Notes: generated by a model not told the origin, from the letters alone. A stretch of 13,402 nt of DNA from Archangium sp. (GCA_016793585.1 JAEUJR010001174.1:1-13402), one strand, 5' to 3'; counted from the stretch's first letter, positions 1 to 7,044 are shown. Numbers and translations are program-made.

Positions 1-234
1 GGTTCGACGGCAGGCGGCACGGCTGGTGGTTCGACGGCAGGCGGCACGGCTGGTGGTTCGACGGCAGGCGGCACGGCCGGTGGTTCGACGGCAGGCGGCA
101 CGGCCGGTGGTTCGACGGCTGGCGGAACGGCTGGTGGTTCGACGGCGGGCGGCACGGCTGGCGGTTCGACGGCGGGTGGCACGGCTGGCGGTGCGACCGC
201 GGGTGGCACGGCTGGCGGTGCGACGGCTGGCGGC
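1..234 (+). repeat. 27-bp in-frame minisatellite encoding a GSTAGGTAG linker
   Basis: Eight full copies begin at 1, 28, 55, 82, 109, 136, 163 and 190, with a partial ninth from 217. The unit encodes Gly-Ser-Thr-Ala-Gly-Gly-Thr-Ala-Gly. Copies 1 and 2 are identical, as are 3 and 4. Copies become more diverged toward the 3' side, where Ser changes to Ala in copies 8 and 9. The array may extend upstream of the window. The protein product is a flexible, uncharged linker, typically placed between an export signal and the first folded domain. Confidence 0.93.
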
Positions 235-2871
235 TCTGCGGGCGGCGGCAGCGCACAGTGCGCATTGCCCTCGGCTGGTACCCTGGCTCCCAACAGCTCG
301 GTCGCAGGCAGCATCAATGCGGCAGCGGGCTCGCTGATCGCCGGTTGCACCACGAGCACGGTTGGTGCGGAAGACATCTGGAGCTTCTCGGTCAACTCGA
401 CTCAGACCGTGAAGTTCGAGACGACGCCCTCGGTGTTGCCCGACGGTGGCGCTTACACCATCGATTCCGTCCTCTATGTTCGCAGCCAGTGTGCCGATGC
501 TGGCAGCGAACTGGGATGCAGCGACGAGGGCACCTCGACGTTCGGGCCCAGCCGCTTCTCTGCACAGCTCACCCCCGGCAGCTACTCGGTCATCGTCGAG
601 CGCTACTCGTCTACCATTCCGACGGGTGGTCCGGCCCCCTACGGTCTGACGGCCACGGCGGTACCCTCGGCCGCGAACGCGAGCTGCGCTACGCCGACGG
701 CTCTGGTCGAAGGGACCCCCACCACGGGTCAGAGCACGGAGTCAGGCGGCGCCGTTGGAACTTCGTGTGCGGTCTCGAACAGCGGGCCTCAGCGCTTCTA
801 TTCGTTCAGCGTTCCCGCCGCGACTCGCGCGACCTTCACCGTCACCCCGCAGGCTCCAGCGGTGTCGGTCGTTCGTCGTCTCGTCGACTCGTGTGCAGCG
901 ACGACCTGCTTGGCGAGCGGTTCGGGAACCACCGCAGGTACGCTGGTCTTCGACAATCGAGGCGGCGCTCCGACGACCGCCATCGTTTCGGTCGCGGCAA
1001 CGAGGAGCGGCACCGACGCGGTGTTCGACGTCTCCGTCGCCACCACCCCCATCACCTTGTCTGCGAACGCTCAGTGTTCTGCGGCGACGGCGCTGGTGGT
1101 CGACGCTGCTGCGACTGCGGGTGAGACGATTCAGACAGGCGGCACCGCGCTCACCAACTGCGTCACTGCGCAGGCTGGCCCGGTTCGCTACTACACCGTC
1201 GACGTTCCGGCTGGAGGCGCGGTCTCGGTCACCGCGACCTCTTCGGCCTTCAACGTGGGGCTCAGGCAGCTCAGCAACTGCGGCGCGACGACCTGCGACG
1301 CGTTCTCGAACAACACCTCGAGCGGCGCTGAAGCGCTTCGGCTGACGAACTCGGGTGCCACCACGCGGACGTTCACCATCGCCGTCAGCGCCTCGACGCT
1401 CACCTCGACTGGCACGTACTCGATCCAGGCAGTGACTGCGGCGCCCGTTCCTCCGACCAACGCGTTCTGCGCTGGTCCGACGGTTCTCACCGCCGGTACT
1501 CCGGTGACTGGCGAGCGCATCGACATTGGCGGCCAGCCGCTCAGCCAGTGCTTGCCCTCGCAGACCGGCTACGTCCGCTACTACTCGGTGGCCGTGCCCG
1601 CGAACAACACGCTCCAGGCCGTCGTGACCCCGAACGGAGCTGACTACGGCGTTCGTCTGCTCGACTCGTGCAGCGCCACGAGCTGCGCAGCAAGCGCCGA
1701 CGTGACCACGACTACCACCTCGTCGGGTCTCGAGAACGTCATCTTCACGAACTCGACCAGCGCGAGCACGACGGCCCTCATCGCCGTCAGCTCGGCGAAC
1801 ACGGGCGCGACGTCGACCCAGACCTTCGGTATCAACGCCATCGTTGCGCCGACGCCGTCGAATGCCTTCTGCGCTTCGGCCACCGCACTCGTCGCCAACA
1901 CGCCTCTGACTGCTCAGTCGCTGGCCGGTGGTGCTGCAGCTCCGACTGGCTGTCTCGCCACGGCCAACGGCCCTGTTCGCTACTACTCGGTGACGCTCGC
2001 CGCGGGCGCCGCCACGAACGTCGTCGCCACGCCCACGGGGCTGAACGTCAACCTTCGCCTGTTGCCGTCGTGTGGAGCGACCACCTGCACCTCGTCGGTG
2101 GACGCCTCGAGCTCGACGACGTCGGCTGGCGCCGAGACGCTGTTCATTCGCAACAGCGCCTTGACCAGCCAGACGTTCACCATCGCGGTTGGCTCTCCGA
2201 GCGGAACCACGACCGGCACGTTCGACATCGCGGCCATTCCGTACTTCTCGTACGTGCGCTCAGTCATCACCCCGACGGCGTGCGACGACATGACCACGGC
2301 GACGGCCCTCGCCAGCGCGGTCGGAGACGACGTTTCTTCCCCGCTCGTCGCCCTTCCTTCGGGCTTCGCGTTCTCGTTCTTCGGCACACCCGTGACGAAC
2401 TTCTCGGTGTCGTCGAACGGGTTCGTCCAGCTGTGGCCCACCTCGACGGGAAGCACGTCGACGACGGCGGCCAACTCGGCGATTCCCACCACCGGAACGC
2501 CGAACAACTTCGTCGCCCCGTTCTGGGACGACCTGGTCAACGCCTCGGGGACTGGCGCAGTGAGCTACCTCACGTCGGGGAGCGCTCCGAATCGACGCTT
2601 CACGGTCGAGTGGGCGAACTTCTACCCGTACAACGGTGGCGTCGCTGGCCCCGAGCGCCTGCGGTTCCAGGTTCAGTTGAACGAGACCTCGAACCTCATC
2701 GAGTTCCACTACTGCGCGCTCGACGTGAACGGCGGAGATGACCCGCGCACGAGTGGCAACTCGGCCACGGTCGGCGTCGAGAACTTCCCCGGCAACGAGG
2801 GCGTGCAGTCGTCGTACAACACGGCGGGTTCAGTCTCGACCAGCAACGCGTTCCGGTTCACCCCGCAGTAA
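1..2871 (+). CDS. Large exported repeat protein, 5' end outside window (PPC-like and four-Cys modules)
   Basis: The reading frame is open from base 1, so at least 956 residues are visible and the true start lies upstream. Visible residues 1-78 are a low-complexity linker (GSTAGGTAG repeats). About 84-225 resemble the PPC-like beta domain common in secreted bacterial proteins (an IWSFSV strand, a DSVLYVRSQC segment, then a PGSYSVIVE strand). Residues 226-355, 356-486, 487-620 and 621-747 are four tandem modules, each with an NAxC start, a GPVRYYSV-like strand, an SCxATxC pair and a closing TFxI strand. About 748-956 form a distinct domain (SNGFVQLW, APFWDDL, RFTVEWANF, FQVQLNETSNLIEFHYC) of the beta-sandwich type seen at the ends of myxobacterial surface proteins, resembling NIDO domains. 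No membrane anchor is seen at the C terminus. A lipoprotein or secreted adhesin/matrix role is likely, but the ligand is unknown. A strong hairpin follows the TAA stop. Confidence 0.9.
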   Translation, partial: GSTAGGTAGGSTAGGTAGGSTAGGTAGGSTAGGTAGGSTAGGTAGGSTAGGTAGGSTAGGTAGGATAGGTAGGATAGGSAGGGSAQCALPSAGTLAPNSSVAGSINAAAGSLIAGCTTSTVGAEDIWSFSVNSTQTVKFETTPSVLPDGGAYTIDSVLYVRSQCADAGSELGCSDEGTSTFGPSRFSAQLTPGSYSVIVERYSSTIPTGGPAPYGLTATAVPSAANASCATPTALVEGTPTTGQSTESGGAVGTSCAVSNSGPQRFYSFSVPAATRATFTVTPQAPAVSVVRRLVDSCAATTCLASGSGTTAGTLVFDNRGGAPTTAIVSVAATRSGTDAVFDVSVATTPITLSANAQCSAATALVVDAAATAGETIQTGGTALTNCVTAQAGPVRYYTVDVPAGGAVSVTATSSAFNVGLRQLSNCGATTCDAFSNNTSSGAEALRLTNSGATTRTFTIAVSASTLTSTGTYSIQAVTAAPVPPTNAFCAGPTVLTAGTPVTGERIDIGGQPLSQCLPSQTGYVRYYSVAVPANNTLQAVVTPNGADYGVRLLDSCSATSCAASADVTTTTTSSGLENVIFTNSTSASTTALIAVSSANTGATSTQTFGINAIVAPTPSNAFCASATALVANTPLTAQSLAGGAAAPTGCLATANGPVRYYSVTLAAGAATNVVATPTGLNVNLRLLPSCGATTCTSSVDASSSTTSAGAETLFIRNSALTSQTFTIAVGSPSGTTTGTFDIAAIPYFSYVRSVITPTACDDMTTATALASAVGDDVSSPLVALPSGFAFSFFGTPVTNFSVSSNGFVQLWPTSTGSTSTTAANSAIPTTGTPNNFVAPFWDDLVNASGTGAVSYLTSGSAPNRRFTVEWANFYPYNGGVAGPERLRFQVQLNETSNLIEFHYCALDVNGGDDPRTSGNSATVGVENFPGNEGVQSSYNTAGSVSTSNAFRFTPQ
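676..2241 (+). repeat. Four tandem about 130-residue modules with four Cys each
   Basis: Module starts are at 676, 1066, 1459 and 1861, each opening with Asn-Ala-x-Cys. Each module has one mid-module Cys (in the contexts TSC, TNC, SQC, TGC) and an SCxATxC or NCxATxC pair. The strand RYYSV (RFYSF in the first, RYYTV in the second) and the end motif IAV or VSVAA recur. Lengths are about 130, 131, 134 and 127 residues. The regular four-Cys pattern suggests two disulfides per module in an exported protein. The fold is probably PPC-like, but this is inferred from pattern only. Confidence 0.85.
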
Positions 2872-2895
2872 TCGCTTCGTGACCTGACTCACCAG

Positions 2896-2925
2896 ACGGG
2901 GCGCTCGGGCAACCGGGCGCCCCGT
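2896..2925 (+). terminator. Strong hairpin after the large exported protein gene
   Basis: Arms 2896-2908 and 2913-2925 form 13 pairs, nine of them a perfect ACGGGGCGC/GCGCCCCGT block, with one G-U pair and a GCAA (GNRA-type) tetraloop at 2909-2912. It starts 24 nt after the TAA stop. The T tract behind it is poor (TTCTGCT), so it is either a weakly canonical intrinsic terminator or a 3'-end stabilising hairpin. Confidence 0.75.
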
Positions 2926-2930
2926 TCTGC

Positions 2931-2936
2931 TATCAG
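2931..2936 (+). promoter_or_regulatory. Candidate -10 element TATCAG of a leaderless gene
   Basis: TATCAG ends 8 nt before the ATG at 2945, so transcription would begin at or next to the start codon. No Shine-Dalgarno sequence is present between the hairpin and the ATG. No clear -35 is visible. The final base is G rather than the usual T, so the match is weak by itself and is supported mainly by the similar layout at 4101, 8653 and 11858. Confidence 0.4.
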
Positions 2937-2944
2937 CACCCGGC

Positions 2945-3409
2945 ATGGCGACCCACCCACCCTGCGGCCTCTACCGAACCACGCGCGCGCTCGAGAACCT
3001 GCCCGCCGGCCGGCTCGTCATGTTCCACAACCACGGTGACCCGGGCCCCGGCGTGTACCTGCCGCGCAGCTGGGCACTCAATCGTGCCGAGTGGCACGCG
3101 CAGGGCATCACCGCTCCGAGCGCGGAGTGGACCTCGTCGCTCGAGCCGCTCGCCAGCGAAGGCCTCTACACGGTGCGCGAGACCTTCTTCTGCTGTGACA
3201 AGCAGTGCACCCAGTTCCCCAGAGGGCAGCTCGTGCAGCTCGGCTACGACGGAGACGCGACGCCGATTCTCTTCCTCCCCGAGTGGGGCGCGCGGGGCCT
3301 CGGTTTTCCCGAGCGGGGCACGCGGCTCGATAGAGACCGCGTGACGAAGCTCGACCGACTGCTCGTCGCGCAGGCGGCTGATGCGCCGCGCGATGCGTGG
3401 GTGCACTGA
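2945..3409 (+). CDS. Uncharacterised 154-aa protein
   Basis: I do not recognise this family. The 154-residue product has no signal peptide or membrane segment, so it is probably cytoplasmic. Visible features are an N-terminal block with LPAGRLVMFHNHG (about 19-31) and a GVYLPRSW turn, a Cys cluster FCCDKQC (Cys83, Cys84, Cys88), then FPRGQLVQLGYDGDATPILFLPEW-like beta-rich sequence (split here between about 91-102 and 106-114). A His-Asn-His at 28-30 together with the Cys cluster could bind a metal, but this is speculative. Composition fits a real gene: G/C is concentrated at third positions, and the opposite-strand frame is Arg/Glu-rich nonsense. It starts only 19 nt behind a terminator-like hairpin, has no Shine-Dalgarno and is probably leaderless. 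The following gene begins 120 bp later and has its own ribosome site. Confidence 0.75.
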   Translation: MATHPPCGLYRTTRALENLPAGRLVMFHNHGDPGPGVYLPRSWALNRAEWHAQGITAPSAEWTSSLEPLASEGLYTVRETFFCCDKQCTQFPRGQLVQLGYDGDATPILFLPEWGARGLGFPERGTRLDRDRVTKLDRLLVAQAADAPRDAWVH

Positions 3410-3517
3410 GCGAAAGCCGAGCGGTTCAGGCGACTTCGCCCTTCACACTTCTGAACAGAATGGCCGGTGGTGCCTCCAGTCCATCTCCTCGCAGGCGAAC
3501 GAAACGCCCTGCACCAC

Positions 3518-3523
3518 AGGAGG
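3518..3523 (+). promoter_or_regulatory. Shine-Dalgarno AGGAGG fixing the start at 3530
   Basis: AGGAGG followed by 6 nt and ATG. This favours 3530 over an in-frame start at 3467 and places the hydrophobic export signal at the very N terminus, as expected. Confidence 0.85.
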
Positions 3524-3529
3524 AACACC

Positions 3530-4039
3530 ATGTTGAAGCACCTGCTCGTTGGCGCCGTTGGTCTCTCGTCGTTGGCTCTCGCAGACGGTCGCAGGCACGA
3601 AGCGGTGCCCGTGCCGACGGCCCCGATGCCCGCGGTGGTGATGCCTGCCGCGCCGCCGCCGCCCGTGACAGTCGTCGCTCCGATGCGTGAGGAGCGCCGC
3701 GACGACCGCTTCGACGTGCGAACGGCGAACCGGTTGCTGCGTGAGTTCGACTTCGCCGTGGCCAGTCGCGACGAGCGCGCGCTGCGTCGCCTCGACGCGC
3801 GGTTCGCCGAGTTCATCAGCCAGGAGCTCGCCGAGCTTCGTGTCGGCGGGCGGGGCCGCTTCGACCGTTCTGACCGGCGCACCGTCGAGCAGCTCCTGAG
3901 TCTGCAGCGGCAGCTCGACCGGCTGCAGGGGCGCGTCGACCGCTTCGCGCTGAATCAGAAGCGCAGCGTGTTCTCGCAGGCCGCGGCCATCGCCGAGCGA
4001 GACCTGCGCGACGACCGCTTCGAGCACGCCCGTCGCTGA
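3530..4039 (+). CDS. Small exported, helical, charged protein of unknown function
   Basis: The product is 169 residues from the ATG behind the AGGAGG site. Residues 1-18 (MLKHLLVGAVGLSSLALA) are a signal peptide with an ALA-D cleavage site, so the mature protein is exported to the periplasm or beyond; there is no lipobox Cys. Residues about 24-50 are Pro/Ala/Val-rich (VPVPTAP, PAAPPPPV), a disordered spacer. The rest is rich in Arg, Asp, Glu and Leu with heptad-like spacing (LLREFDFAV, LLSLQRQLDRLQGRVDRF), so it is predicted to be alpha-helical and perhaps coiled-coil. It contains no Cys and no catalytic motif that I recognise. A terminator-like hairpin begins 11 nt after the stop, so it is probably a single-gene transcript. 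I assign no family. Confidence 0.8.
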   Translation: MLKHLLVGAVGLSSLALADGRRHEAVPVPTAPMPAVVMPAAPPPPVTVVAPMREERRDDRFDVRTANRLLREFDFAVASRDERALRRLDARFAEFISQELAELRVGGRGRFDRSDRRTVEQLLSLQRQLDRLQGRVDRFALNQKRSVFSQAAAIAERDLRDDRFEHARR

Positions 4040-4049
4040 AGCGTGGGCA

Positions 4050-4085
4050 CGACGAGCTGCTCGGCTCCGAGTCGAGCAGCCGTCG
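4050..4085 (+). terminator. Hairpin between the exported protein gene and the gene at 4101
   Basis: CGACG (4050-4054) pairs with CGTCG (4081-4085), and GCTGCTCG (4056-4063) pairs with CGAGCAGC (4073-4080). A single bulged A lies at 4055 and the loop has 9 nt. The stem totals 13 pairs. No T tract follows. It starts 11 nt after the TGA at 4039 and ends 2 nt before a candidate -10 element for the next gene. Confidence 0.6.
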
Positions 4086-4087
4086 GG

Positions 4088-4093
4088 TAGCAT
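4088..4093 (+). promoter_or_regulatory. Candidate -10 element TAGCAT of a leaderless gene
   Basis: TAGCAT is followed by CGGCGCC and the ATG at 4101, giving 7 nt between hexamer and start codon. No Shine-Dalgarno is present. The arrangement is almost the same as the TAGCGT-GGCGCC-ATG in front of the gene starting at 11858 on the other strand. Confidence 0.5.
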
Positions 4094-4100
4094 CGGCGCC

Positions 4101-4787
4101 ATGGCCGACGTGCCGCTCACCGACGAGACCCTCGCCCGCGTGTTGGCGCCGCCGACGAGCGACGCGGCGAGCTGTGGCATCTGCAGCGTCATCGGCTCCA
4201 GCGCCTGGTTCCTCACTGACGACGACGGCGAAATCACCCAGGACACGTTGTCGGGCAAGGAGCAGGCCGTCGCGAAGCTCGTCGAGCACCTCCGCTTCGG
4301 GCCGCACCTCAAGACCTCGTGGGTCTCGCGCTGCCCGTGCTGTTCGACCCTCTATGTCGCCGAGCAGCCGCGCGGCGGCAGCTTCGCCGACGAGGGCTGG
4401 TACCGCGCCTCACCGCAAGAGGTGTTGCAGGTCGACCTGTTGCGCTGGAACCGCAAGCCCGGCGCAGTGCTGCGGCGCCGCGCCGATGGCGTCTTCGTCA
4501 TCATTCGCGACCCGAACGAGCGCCGCGTCGAGTCCCTGCGGGCGGTGCTTCGTGACGTGCGCGCGCGCCTGCAGCGCCCCGGCAACGACTTCACGTTCTC
4601 GAGCTGGCAGGGCCAGGCTGACGCGGTGGCCGAGCTCGACCGCCGAATCGCCGAGCTGGGCGCCGGCCAGCACCCAGACGTCTCCGTGCTGTTCGCCCCG
4701 ACGGGCCCGCTGCAAGAGGTCGCGATTCACTCGGGCTGGGGCGACGAGTTCCTCGAACTCGCCAACCGCTTCGACGCCGCTCGATGA
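4101..4787 (+). CDS. Uncharacterised 228-aa protein with CxxC and CxCC motifs
   Basis: I cannot name a family. The 228-residue protein lacks a signal peptide and membrane segments, so it should be cytoplasmic. Cys25-x2-Cys28 (CGIC) and Cys78-x-Cys80-Cys81 (RCPCCSTLY) are well placed to form a four-Cys metal site, probably zinc, but this is inferred from spacing only. The segment between them carries an acidic DDDGE turn (40-44). Later regions include VLRRRADGVFVIIRDPNERR, beta-rich and then helical (split at about 125-144), and a C-terminal helix-rich part ending in GWGDEFLELANRFDAAR. The start is the ATG 7 nt after a -10-like TAGCAT. The next gene begins 43 bp after the stop on the same strand without an obvious terminator, so the two may be co-transcribed. 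Confidence 0.75.
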   Translation: MADVPLTDETLARVLAPPTSDAASCGICSVIGSSAWFLTDDDGEITQDTLSGKEQAVAKLVEHLRFGPHLKTSWVSRCPCCSTLYVAEQPRGGSFADEGWYRASPQEVLQVDLLRWNRKPGAVLRRRADGVFVIIRDPNERRVESLRAVLRDVRARLQRPGNDFTFSSWQGQADAVAELDRRIAELGAGQHPDVSVLFAPTGPLQEVAIHSGWGDEFLELANRFDAAR

Positions 4788-4830
4788 CACGTCGGTTGTG
4801 CGGCAGTGCGGGCTGTGCTTCCTCTCAGCC

Positions 4831-5508
4831 ATGACTCAGCAGTCGCTCGTGTGTGCTCCGACGAAAGACCCGCGGCAGGTGCGCGCGCCCGATGGCCGGG
4901 TGCTCACCATTCCTTCAGAGTGGAGCTGTCTGCCTCCCGGTGACGCAGGCCTCACCCGTCGCGTGAAGGCCGCGGGCCCGACGTGGGCCGTCGTCGAGAA
5001 GGTGGGGCGAAAGACGTTCTCGAAGGGCGTGTGGGCGGCGAAGGCGACCATCGACGCCGAGAAGGCGAAGCTCGAGGCCGAGCGGGCGACGCCCGAGTAC
5101 GCGAAGAAGCGCGCGAAGGCCGTGGAGCGGCGGCAAGAAGAACAGGCCGGGTACGTCGTCGACTTCGACACGGCGGTGCGGCGCTTCCTGCGGTTCTCAC
5201 CGGCGTTCGAGGCGCTCGAGGTCGAGGTGGCGAAGCGGGTGACGGCGCATGCGACGCCGGTGGGCAGTGGAACGGTGGCGCGCACCGAGCGCATTCCCAT
5301 CGAGCGTCGGGCCGAGGCCGCGGTGCTCGCGTGGATGCGCCATCAGACGACGCGCTACGACTCGATGACGGTGGCCCGGGTGAAGGGTGCGCGGCGTGAG
5401 CTTCGGCGCGAGCTCGCCGAGGTCTCACGCGCGGTGCTCGACCTGCATCGCAAGCCGGTGACGCATCTTCCGGCGTCGTGCCCGTTGTGTACGGCGGCTG
5501 CGCGCTGA
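4831..5508 (+). CDS. DUF2293 domain-containing protein
   Basis: The 225-residue product contains, at about 161-205, the DUF2293 signature: an AVLAWMRHQ helix followed by a YD pair (Arg170-His171, Tyr176-Asp177) and a basic helix with VARVKGARRELRREL. The N-terminal third resembles a small substrate- or nucleic-acid-binding fold (DGRVLTIPSEW, GDAGLTRRVKAAG). Residues about 71-108 are Lys/Glu/Ala-rich and probably a long helix or coiled coil. The C terminus ends in SCPLC, a CxxC pair not typical of what I know of the domain. The family has no established function and occurs in bacteria and fungi. The ATG at 4831 is chosen because it begins the conserved-looking sequence; its ribosome site is weak, so it may depend on the gene ending 43 bp upstream. 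It converges with the gene ending at 5566. Confidence 0.8.
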   Translation: MTQQSLVCAPTKDPRQVRAPDGRVLTIPSEWSCLPPGDAGLTRRVKAAGPTWAVVEKVGRKTFSKGVWAAKATIDAEKAKLEAERATPEYAKKRAKAVERRQEEQAGYVVDFDTAVRRFLRFSPAFEALEVEVAKRVTAHATPVGSGTVARTERIPIERRAEAAVLAWMRHQTTRYDSMTVARVKGARRELRRELAEVSRAVLDLHRKPVTHLPASCPLCTAAAR

Positions 5509-5565
5509 AGCTCATCACCGGAGTGGATGCCACCTGTCTGTCTCGAGGCACGCTTTCGCCCGACG

Positions 5566-7044
5566 TCAGCGGTAGGCGTCGGCGACGAAGCGGTACTCCA
5601 CGCGTGCGTCGAGGTCGGCCCAGCCATCGGCCGTGCGCCGCTTCGGAGGCACGCGCCCTTCGAGCCGCACCAGCTTTCCCGTCGCGGTGTCGAACGTGAA
5701 GAAGAGGGGGGCGATGGCCAGCGCGTAGAGGAAGTTCGAGGCCGCCATCTTGATGCGCGTCTGGCCGGCGGCGCCTTCGACCTCCGACAGCTCGAAGCCA
5801 ATCGTCTCGAGCCGGTCGAGCACCGCGAAGCGCACGGCCACCGACTGTTTCGCGCGCAGGGTCGGCAGGTGCTTCAGCGTGAAGCCCACCAGCGTCGGTC
5901 CGATGACGACGGGCAGGCGTTGCTGCTCCACCTTCGTGTGTTCGCCCGCGTCGTCGACGAGCTTGAACGTCACCTGCTCGCCCTCGACGCTGATGGAGCC
6001 ATGCTGGCCCAGTTGATTCGCGTGCAGGGTGTACTGCTGCAGCGCGTAGTCGGCCGTGTGCGTGGCTGCTTCGGCGACGGCGATGACTCCAGTCGATGGC
6101 TCTCGCGTCACGTGCGTCGACACGAGGACGTCACCGCGCGCCTCGACGCGCCGCTCGTAGACGAACAGCGGCTCGCTGCCGGCGTTCTTCAGCGGAAACG
6201 TGCTGCCGAAATAGACCGTCTCGCCGCGCTCCGTGACCTCGACCGGAACCGTCACAGGCTCGTTCGTGCGAACCGCCGGCGCCGACTGGCAGCCCGCGCC
6301 GATGACCGCCGTCGCCACGGCCGCCGCGGCCTTCGAGGAGCGCGCTGCACCCACGCGGGCCTTCGAGCGAATGACGAGCAGCACGCCCGTCGCCAGCGCC
6401 CACACCGACCACGCGATGAACGCGAGCATCGGCAACGGCTGCACGAAGGCGGGCATCGGCACTGCGCGCGACAGCCCCGAGCCAAGGCCTCCGATGAAGA
6501 GCACCGCGCTCACGAAGCCCGCCGCCGAGAGCAGCCGTGGCGCCTGCGTCTTCAGCAACATCACCGACGCCGTCGCCGTCCACACCGCCATGAAGAGCGG
6601 GCCGACGTGTTCACCGAGCAGCACGCCGAAGAGCCGGTGCTGCACCTCGTACGCGACCTCGAGCGCCTGGTGCTGCTCGGGGTGCTCGACCCAACGCGTG
6701 GCGAGGAAGGGAACGACGAGCGTCCACCGCAGCAGGCCGAACAGCTGCGAGAGCGCCGCGATGACCCCGCTCGCCACCGAGAGCCGCGCGACCGCGCCGT
6801 TCTGCTCGAGCACGGCGGGCAACATCGTCGCGACGAAGAACAGGCCCAGCGTGCACAGCGCGTAGGCGTACCAGGTGAACACCATGGCGCTGCCGCCCGC
6901 GTGGAATCGGGTGAGCACCTCGTCGGCGCTGCGCGAGAGAATGTCGGGGTAGCTGAAGCGCTCGACCAGCAACGTGAAGGGCACCTGCACGGCGAGCGGG
7001 AAGGCGATGAGCGAGAGACCGACGACGAGACGTTGGCGATTCAT
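5566..7044 (-). CDS. DUF4386 membrane protein with a C-terminal export-type domain
   Basis: The start at 7044 is set by AAAGGAG (7059-7053) 8 nt upstream. The 492-residue product has two unlike halves. Residues 1-225 match DUF4386: a first membrane segment, then FSYPDIL (30-36), VLTRFHAGG and FTWYAYAL, with about seven hydrophobic segments, so this half is an inner-membrane protein. Residues 226-252 are a basic patch (RSKAR), an Ala/Val-rich hydrophobic stretch and a lipobox-like IGAGC at Cys252. Residues 260-492 are soluble and beta-rich, resembling uncharacterised proteins with an ERGETVYF-type opening and an LDRLETIGFEL segment, ending in VEYRFV. The second half reads like a separate lipoprotein with its own signal sequence. 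It is either a real fusion or two genes without a stop between them (see internal start). The ribosome site abuts the stop of the upstream gene, so the two form an operon. Confidence 0.8.
   Translation of the reverse strand: MNRQRLVVGLSLIAFPLAVQVPFTLLVERFSYPDILSRSADEVLTRFHAGGSAMVFTWYAYALCTLGLFFVATMLPAVLEQNGAVARLSVASGVIAALSQLFGLLRWTLVVPFLATRWVEHPEQHQALEVAYEVQHRLFGVLLGEHVGPLFMAVWTATASVMLLKTQAPRLLSAAGFVSAVLFIGGLGSGLSRAVPMPAFVQPLPMLAFIAWSVWALATGVLLVIRSKARVGAARSSKAAAAVATAVIGAGCQSAPAVRTNEPVTVPVEVTERGETVYFGSTFPLKNAGSEPLFVYERRVEARGDVLVSTHVTREPSTGVIAVAEAATHTADYALQQYTLHANQLGQHGSISVEGEQVTFKLVDDAGEHTKVEQQRLPVVIGPTLVGFTLKHLPTLRAKQSVAVRFAVLDRLETIGFELSEVEGAAGQTRIKMAASNFLYALAIAPLFFTFDTATGKLVRLEGRVPPKRRTADGWADLDARVEYRFVADAYR
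6352..6364 (-). promoter_or_regulatory. Possible internal ribosome site and GTG start inside the DUF4386 fusion
   Basis: On the minus strand GAAGG (6364-6360) lies 5 nt before a GTG at 6354-6352. Starting there gives a 22-residue signal-like N terminus (VGAARSSKAAAA then VATAVIGAGC) ending at the lipobox-like Cys. The -3 residue of the lipobox is Gly rather than Leu/Val/Ile, so it is not canonical. The site is suggestive only. Confidence 0.35.

Noticed and set aside
1..234. CRISPR-like repeat array
   Set aside because: The units are directly adjacent without unique spacers, keep the reading frame and code for a linker.
26..337. Arg/Ala-rich open frame across the minisatellite
   Set aside because: It is an out-of-frame reading of the 27-bp repeat; frame 1 gives the GSTAGGTAG linker that runs on into the folded domains.
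3432..3443. Hairpin GGCGA-CT-TCGCC after the 154-aa gene as a terminator
   Set aside because: Only 4-5 pairs with a very short loop and no T tract; too weak to call in this base composition.
5509..5565. Bidirectional terminator between the convergent genes ending at 5508 and 5566
   Set aside because: I looked for paired arms and found only a 4-bp match (GTGG/CCAC); nothing worth annotating.
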